From contig NZ_JBBHJW010000005.1 of NCBI RefSeq assembly GCF_037482845.1, positions 62,001 through 126,000 of the forward strand: a stretch of DNA of 64,000 nucleotides. Direction: 5' to 3'. The stretch comes from Paucibacter_B soli. Its GTDB lineage: Bacteria; Pseudomonadota; Gammaproteobacteria; Burkholderiales; Burkholderiaceae_C. The notes under the pieces were generated by a model. It had not been told where the DNA came from and ran no database searches. It worked only from the letters and a program-made list of their open reading frames with translations. Position 1 is the stretch's first letter; each line of letters begins with the position of its first letter. Positions 60,976-64,000 of this stretch are shown here, piece after piece. Both the position numbers and the translations under genes were made by a program.

Positions 60976-62555
60976 CACACGTAAAGCGCCGCATCGAAGC
61001 TGGGCTCGGGGCGTGGCCACAGGGCCAGGCCGCCGGCCAGGGTCCAGACCTCGGCATGGCCGGCACGCGCCAGCGCCAGCGCGGCCTGGGCACTGCGGTT
61101 GCCGCTGCGGCAAAAGCACACCAGGGCGGCATCGGTCGGCAGGCCCCATTGCGCGGGCGGCTCGCCCAGCAGGCGCGAGAGCGGCATCGCCTGCACCCTT
61201 GTGCCTGCCTCGAAGCAGGGGGCCTGGCTGAGGCGCTGCTCGTAGAGCTCGCGCACGTCCAGCAACAGGGTGTCGGGCCGGGCCGCCAGCAGCTCGCTCA
61301 AGGCCTTGGGGTCGAGCACAGGCGGGGCCTCGCCGGCACCGGCGGGGGCCTGGGCCGTCGGCGGCGCGGCCGCATCGGCCTCGCGGCTCACGCGCAGGGC
61401 CTCGCCGCAGGCGCGGATGCGCGCGCAGGCCTCGGCAATGAAGGCCTCGTCCACCACCGGCCCGAAGGACATGCGTATCGCCGCCGCGCATTGCCATGCC
61501 GGCAGACCCATGGCCTCCAGCACGAAGCTGGGCGCGGCCTTGGCGGCGCTGCAGGCCGAGCCGCCGCTGACGCGCACGTCGGCGGCATCGAACAGGTCCA
61601 GCAGCAGCTTGGAGGGGGTGCCGGGCACGGCAAAGTTGAGCGTGGTGGGCAGGCTGGTTTCCAGCGGCGCGTTCAGCACCAGCGCCGGAAAGGCGGCGCG
61701 CAAGGCTTCCAGCAGGCGCAGGCGGAAGCCCTGCAGGGTGGCGCCGTCGCGCAAGGTCTGACCCTCCTCCAGCGCGGCCAGCACCGCGCCCAGCGCGGCA
61801 ATGCCCGACATATTCTCGGTACCCGAGCGCAGGCTGCCCTCCTGGCCGCCGCCGGCGATCAGCGGCGTGAACGGTGCGCCCTCGCGCACATAGAGCAGGC
61901 CTATGCCCTTGGGCGCATAGAGCTTGTGGCCCGAGAAGGGCGCGTAGTCGATACCCAGGGCCTGCAGGCGCAGGTCCAGCTTGCCCAGGCCCTGCACGCC
62001 GTCCACCATCCAGTAGCCGCTGCGGTCCTGCAGGGCCGCAGCAATGCCGTCGAGGTCGCTGATCACTCCGGTCTCGTTGTTGGCGGCCATGGTGCAGACC
62101 AGACCGGCGCGCGGCGCATGGGCGCGCAGCCAGGCCAGGTCATGGCGGCCGTCGCTGCCCACCGGAATCGCCTGCAGTGTGCAGCCCAGGTCCAGCAGCT
62201 CGTTCCAATGCCTCAGCGCCTCGGGCACGGCCTTGTGTTCGGTGGCACCAAACAGCAGCAGCGCGCCCACCGCCTCGCCACCCGCGGCGCGGCGCTGGCG
62301 CAGCGCGTGCAGGGCCGAGAGCACGGCGGTCTGTATGCCCTCGGTGGCGCCACTGACGAACAGCAGCTGCCCGCTCTGCACTCCCAGCACGCGCCGGGCG
62401 CGCTCACGCGTGGCGTCCATCAGCGCGCGCGCCTTCAGGCCGGTGCTGTGCACGCTGCTGGGGTTGCCGAAATCCTCCGCCATGGCCGCCAGCGCGGCCT
62501 GGCGGGCTTGTGCCAGCACGGGCGTGGTGGCGTTGGCGTCGAGGTAGATGTCCAT
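60975..62555 (-). CDS. Cysteine desulfurase fused to a C-terminal rhodanese domain
   Basis: 526 residues from the ATG at 62555. Residues 1-395 are a class V PLP aminotransferase of NifS/IscS type: LDANATTPV at the start, PLP-lysine K211 in SGHKLYAPKG, and C335 in GGSACSAAKA. An Ala/Pro-rich linker (395-415) leads to a rhodanese domain (420-520) with active cysteine C482 in CFCRSGNRSAQ. The fusion would pass persulfide from the desulfurase loop to the rhodanese cysteine. It is translationally coupled to trhO, which suggests a link to tRNA or sulfur-relay chemistry. Confidence 0.9.
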   Translation of the reverse strand: MDIYLDANATTPVLAQARQAALAAMAEDFGNPSSVHSTGLKARALMDATRERARRVLGVQSGQLLFVSGATEGIQTAVLSALHALRQRRAAGGEAVGALLLFGATEHKAVPEALRHWNELLDLGCTLQAIPVGSDGRHDLAWLRAHAPRAGLVCTMAANNETGVISDLDGIAAALQDRSGYWMVDGVQGLGKLDLRLQALGIDYAPFSGHKLYAPKGIGLLYVREGAPFTPLIAGGGQEGSLRSGTENMSGIAALGAVLAALEEGQTLRDGATLQGFRLRLLEALRAAFPALVLNAPLETSLPTTLNFAVPGTPSKLLLDLFDAADVRVSGGSACSAAKAAPSFVLEAMGLPAWQCAAAIRMSFGPVVDEAFIAEACARIRACGEALRVSREADAAAPPTAQAPAGAGEAPPVLDPKALSELLAARPDTLLLDVRELYEQRLSQAPCFEAGTRVQAMPLSRLLGEPPAQWGLPTDAALVCFCRSGNRSAQAALALARAGHAEVWTLAGGLALWPRPEPSFDAALYV

Positions 62556-62623
62556 GGGCAGGGCGCGGGCGTGGCAGCAAGGGCGCAATGGTAATGCGCC
62601 CGGCCCCGCCCGGGCACTGCGCT

Positions 62624-63301
62624 TCAGCGCGGCCGGCGCTGCCGGGCCAGGGCGCCCACGCCGGCCAGGCCGGCCAGCAACAGCAGCCAGCTTTGCGGCT
62701 CGGGCACCGCCGCCGCGCTGACCTCGAAGTCCAGCCGGCCCAGGCCCACGCTATAGGCCGAGTCCTGCCATTCGATCACCCAGCCATGGCTGGACGCGGC
62801 CACGGCGAAGCTGAGCAGGGTGGCGGTGTTGGAATTGGCGTCGCCGGCCGTCACCCCGTCCTGCAGCAGGGTCTGCGCACCGCCGATTTCGTATACATGC
62901 ACCTGTGTGCCAAGGCTGCTGTTCTGCCAGGCGCCCAGCGCGAAGCCGTTCAGCTTGACCTGGTAGCCGGGCAGGGCCTGCAGCGTGATGCTGGCATGCG
63001 AGCCCGCGTCCTCGCTGCCGGCGTAGACGGCGCCGGGCAGGTCGTTGTAGCCGTCCTTCCACCAGCTCAGGCTCCAGCCGTCCGGGGTGCTGAGGTCGCG
63101 GTATTCGATGTGCAGGCCGGCCTGGTCGCCGAAGCCCTGCAGCACCGGCCCGCCCGAGCCGGGGTCGCAGTCTGCGCCCGGTCCGGCGCCGAACCAATCC
63201 GAGGCGCATCCCGCCGCGCCATCGAAGTTGAGCACCGTGGCGCCGGCACTGGCGCAAAGGCCGAGCAGCAGGCTGGCGAGCGAGGTCTTCATCATCGTCA
63301 T
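62624..63301 (-). CDS. PEP-CTERM sorting-domain protein, exported
   Basis: 225 residues. Signal peptide LLLGLCASAGA (cleavage near residue 20), then a beta-rich extracellular region with TLLSF and YRDLSTPDGW, and a C-terminal sorting signal: VPEPQSW, a hydrophobic helix (LLLLAGLAGVGAL) and a terminal arginine cluster (ARQRRPR). Such proteins are cut and attached by an exosortase (EpsH/XrtA type). No exosortase gene is in the window. The start is one of several Met codons (MTMMKTS). Confidence 0.86.
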   Translation of the reverse strand: MTMMKTSLASLLLGLCASAGATVLNFDGAAGCASDWFGAGPGADCDPGSGGPVLQGFGDQAGLHIEYRDLSTPDGWSLSWWKDGYNDLPGAVYAGSEDAGSHASITLQALPGYQVKLNGFALGAWQNSSLGTQVHVYEIGGAQTLLQDGVTAGDANSNTATLLSFAVAASSHGWVIEWQDSAYSVGLGRLDFEVSAAAVPEPQSWLLLLAGLAGVGALARQRRPR

Positions 63302-63416
63302 GGAGCGACTCCCGTGGACCGAAGGGCCGGCCCAGTCTATGCATCTGGCGCGCCGCGTCCAGCCCCCAGTTTGAAGCCGCCACCTACAATCCCGCAGCCC
63401 TCACCGACCTGACCCC

Positions 63417-64000
63417 ATGAGCCTTGCCACCCGCCTCGCCGTTGTGCCCCAGTATTTGCTGCCCAAGCAGGCCCTGACGCGGCTGGCGGGGGCGTTTGCA
63501 CGTGCCCGGCTGGGCGGCCTCACCACCTGGGCGATCCGCCGCTTCGTGGCGCGCTACCAGGTCAATATGGCCGAGGCCGACCGGCCCCGGCCCGAGAGCT
63601 ATGAGAGCTTCAACGAGTTCTTCACGCGTCCGCTCAAGCTGGGTGCAAGACCGATCGCCCAGGCCGAGCTGGTGTGCCCGGTGGACGGCTCGATCAGCCA
63701 GTTCGGCGCCATCCAGGGCGCACAGATCTTCCAGGCCAAGGGCCACCAGTTCAGCACCACCGCCCTGGTGGGCGGCGATGCCCAGCTGGCCGCGCAGTTC
63801 CAGGACGGGGTGTTCGCCAACCTCTACCTGAGCCCGCGCGACTACCACCGCATCCACATGCCCTGCGCCGGCCGGCTCACGCGCATGATCCACGTGCCGG
63901 GCGAGCTGTTCTCGGTGAACCCGACCACCGCCGCCGGCGTGCCGGGTCTGTTCGCGCGCAACGAGCGCGTGGTGTGCGTGTTCGAGAGCACCAAGGGCCC
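63417..64000 (+). CDS. psd: Phosphatidylserine decarboxylase, 5' part only
   Basis: 194 residues are visible from the ATG at 63417; the gene runs off the right edge. Family features present: RYQVNMAEADRP, SYESFNEFFTRPLKLGARP, VDGSISQFGAI and DYHRIHMPCAGRL (catalytic His). The enzyme, after self-cleavage to form a pyruvoyl group at a downstream LGST motif not seen here, makes phosphatidylethanolamine. Divergent from the PEP-CTERM gene; the 115-nt gap has a TACAAT box (63385-63390) about 26 nt before the ATG. Confidence 0.9.
   Translation, partial: MSLATRLAVVPQYLLPKQALTRLAGAFARARLGGLTTWAIRRFVARYQVNMAEADRPRPESYESFNEFFTRPLKLGARPIAQAELVCPVDGSISQFGAIQGAQIFQAKGHQFSTTALVGGDAQLAAQFQDGVFANLYLSPRDYHRIHMPCAGRLTRMIHVPGELFSVNPTTAAGVPGLFARNERVVCVFESTKG

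Overview
The window looks like chromosomal DNA of a high-GC (about 70% judged by eye) betaproteobacterium of the Burkholderiales, most likely the Roseateles/Rubrivivax/Leptothrix side of that order. The grounds are the GC-rich codon use, a PEP-CTERM sorted protein, a KdsD-KdsC-LptC block, MarC, TSUP, TrhO and psd genes of beta-proteobacterial type, and many small sensory proteins. The taxon is inferred, not demonstrated. I see no rRNA, tRNA, CRISPR array, complete insertion sequence or prophage.

Region 1 (0-15.6 kb) is the most distinctive part. A GabR-like MocR regulator is divergent from gabT-gabD (GABA to succinate). Next to it lies an agmatine block: cytosolic agmatine deiminase (aguA), N-carbamoylputrescine amidase (aguB), a PotD/PotF-type binding protein and a porin-like barrel on the minus strand, with a divergent LysR gene. 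Around it are three further agmatine-deiminase-family genes, all with export signals (two Tat-like, one lipoprotein). All keep the catalytic residues. Together they suggest that agmatine or arginine-containing compounds are deiminated outside the cytoplasm, taken up, and degraded through putrescine and GABA. The putrescine-to-GABA steps and the ABC permease are not in the window.

Region 2 (15.6-25.6 kb) holds a CHASE-PAS histidine kinase, a DUF2805 protein, a PAS-GGDEF protein, an operon of histidine phosphatase, EthD-like protein and ACAD10/11-like acyl-CoA dehydrogenase, a CPA2 cation/proton antiporter and a glutamate dehydrogenase followed by a duplicated 56-nt hairpin element.

Region 3 (25.8-32.5 kb) carries an exported protein and lipoprotein pair, then kdsD-kdsC-lptC (lipopolysaccharide Kdo synthesis and transport), an SDR and a DUF5916 outer-membrane-type protein in overlapping arrangement. 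Region 4 (32.5-39.5 kb) has a glycine-rich RRM protein, a membrane protein, a BtuF-like protein, MarC, a GMC oxidoreductase, an M17 aminopeptidase, a thioredoxin-like protein and a 54-codon small gene with its own terminator.

Region 5 (39.5-53.7 kb) contains two different SNF2-family helicases, a TSUP permease, an HDOD protein, a second GGDEF protein, a lone receiver protein, a GNAT and a dienelactone-hydrolase-like protein. Region 6 (53.8-64 kb) includes a repeat-rich 0.4-kb gap, an isolated nucleotidyltransferase-fold gene under a perfect inverted repeat, a pseudouridine synthase, a MurA-family paralogue, TrhO and a cysteine desulfurase-rhodanese fusion, a PEP-CTERM protein and the start of psd. 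A 15-bp word (GGGGTCAGGTCTTGC and close variants) recurs across the window in coding and non-coding DNA.
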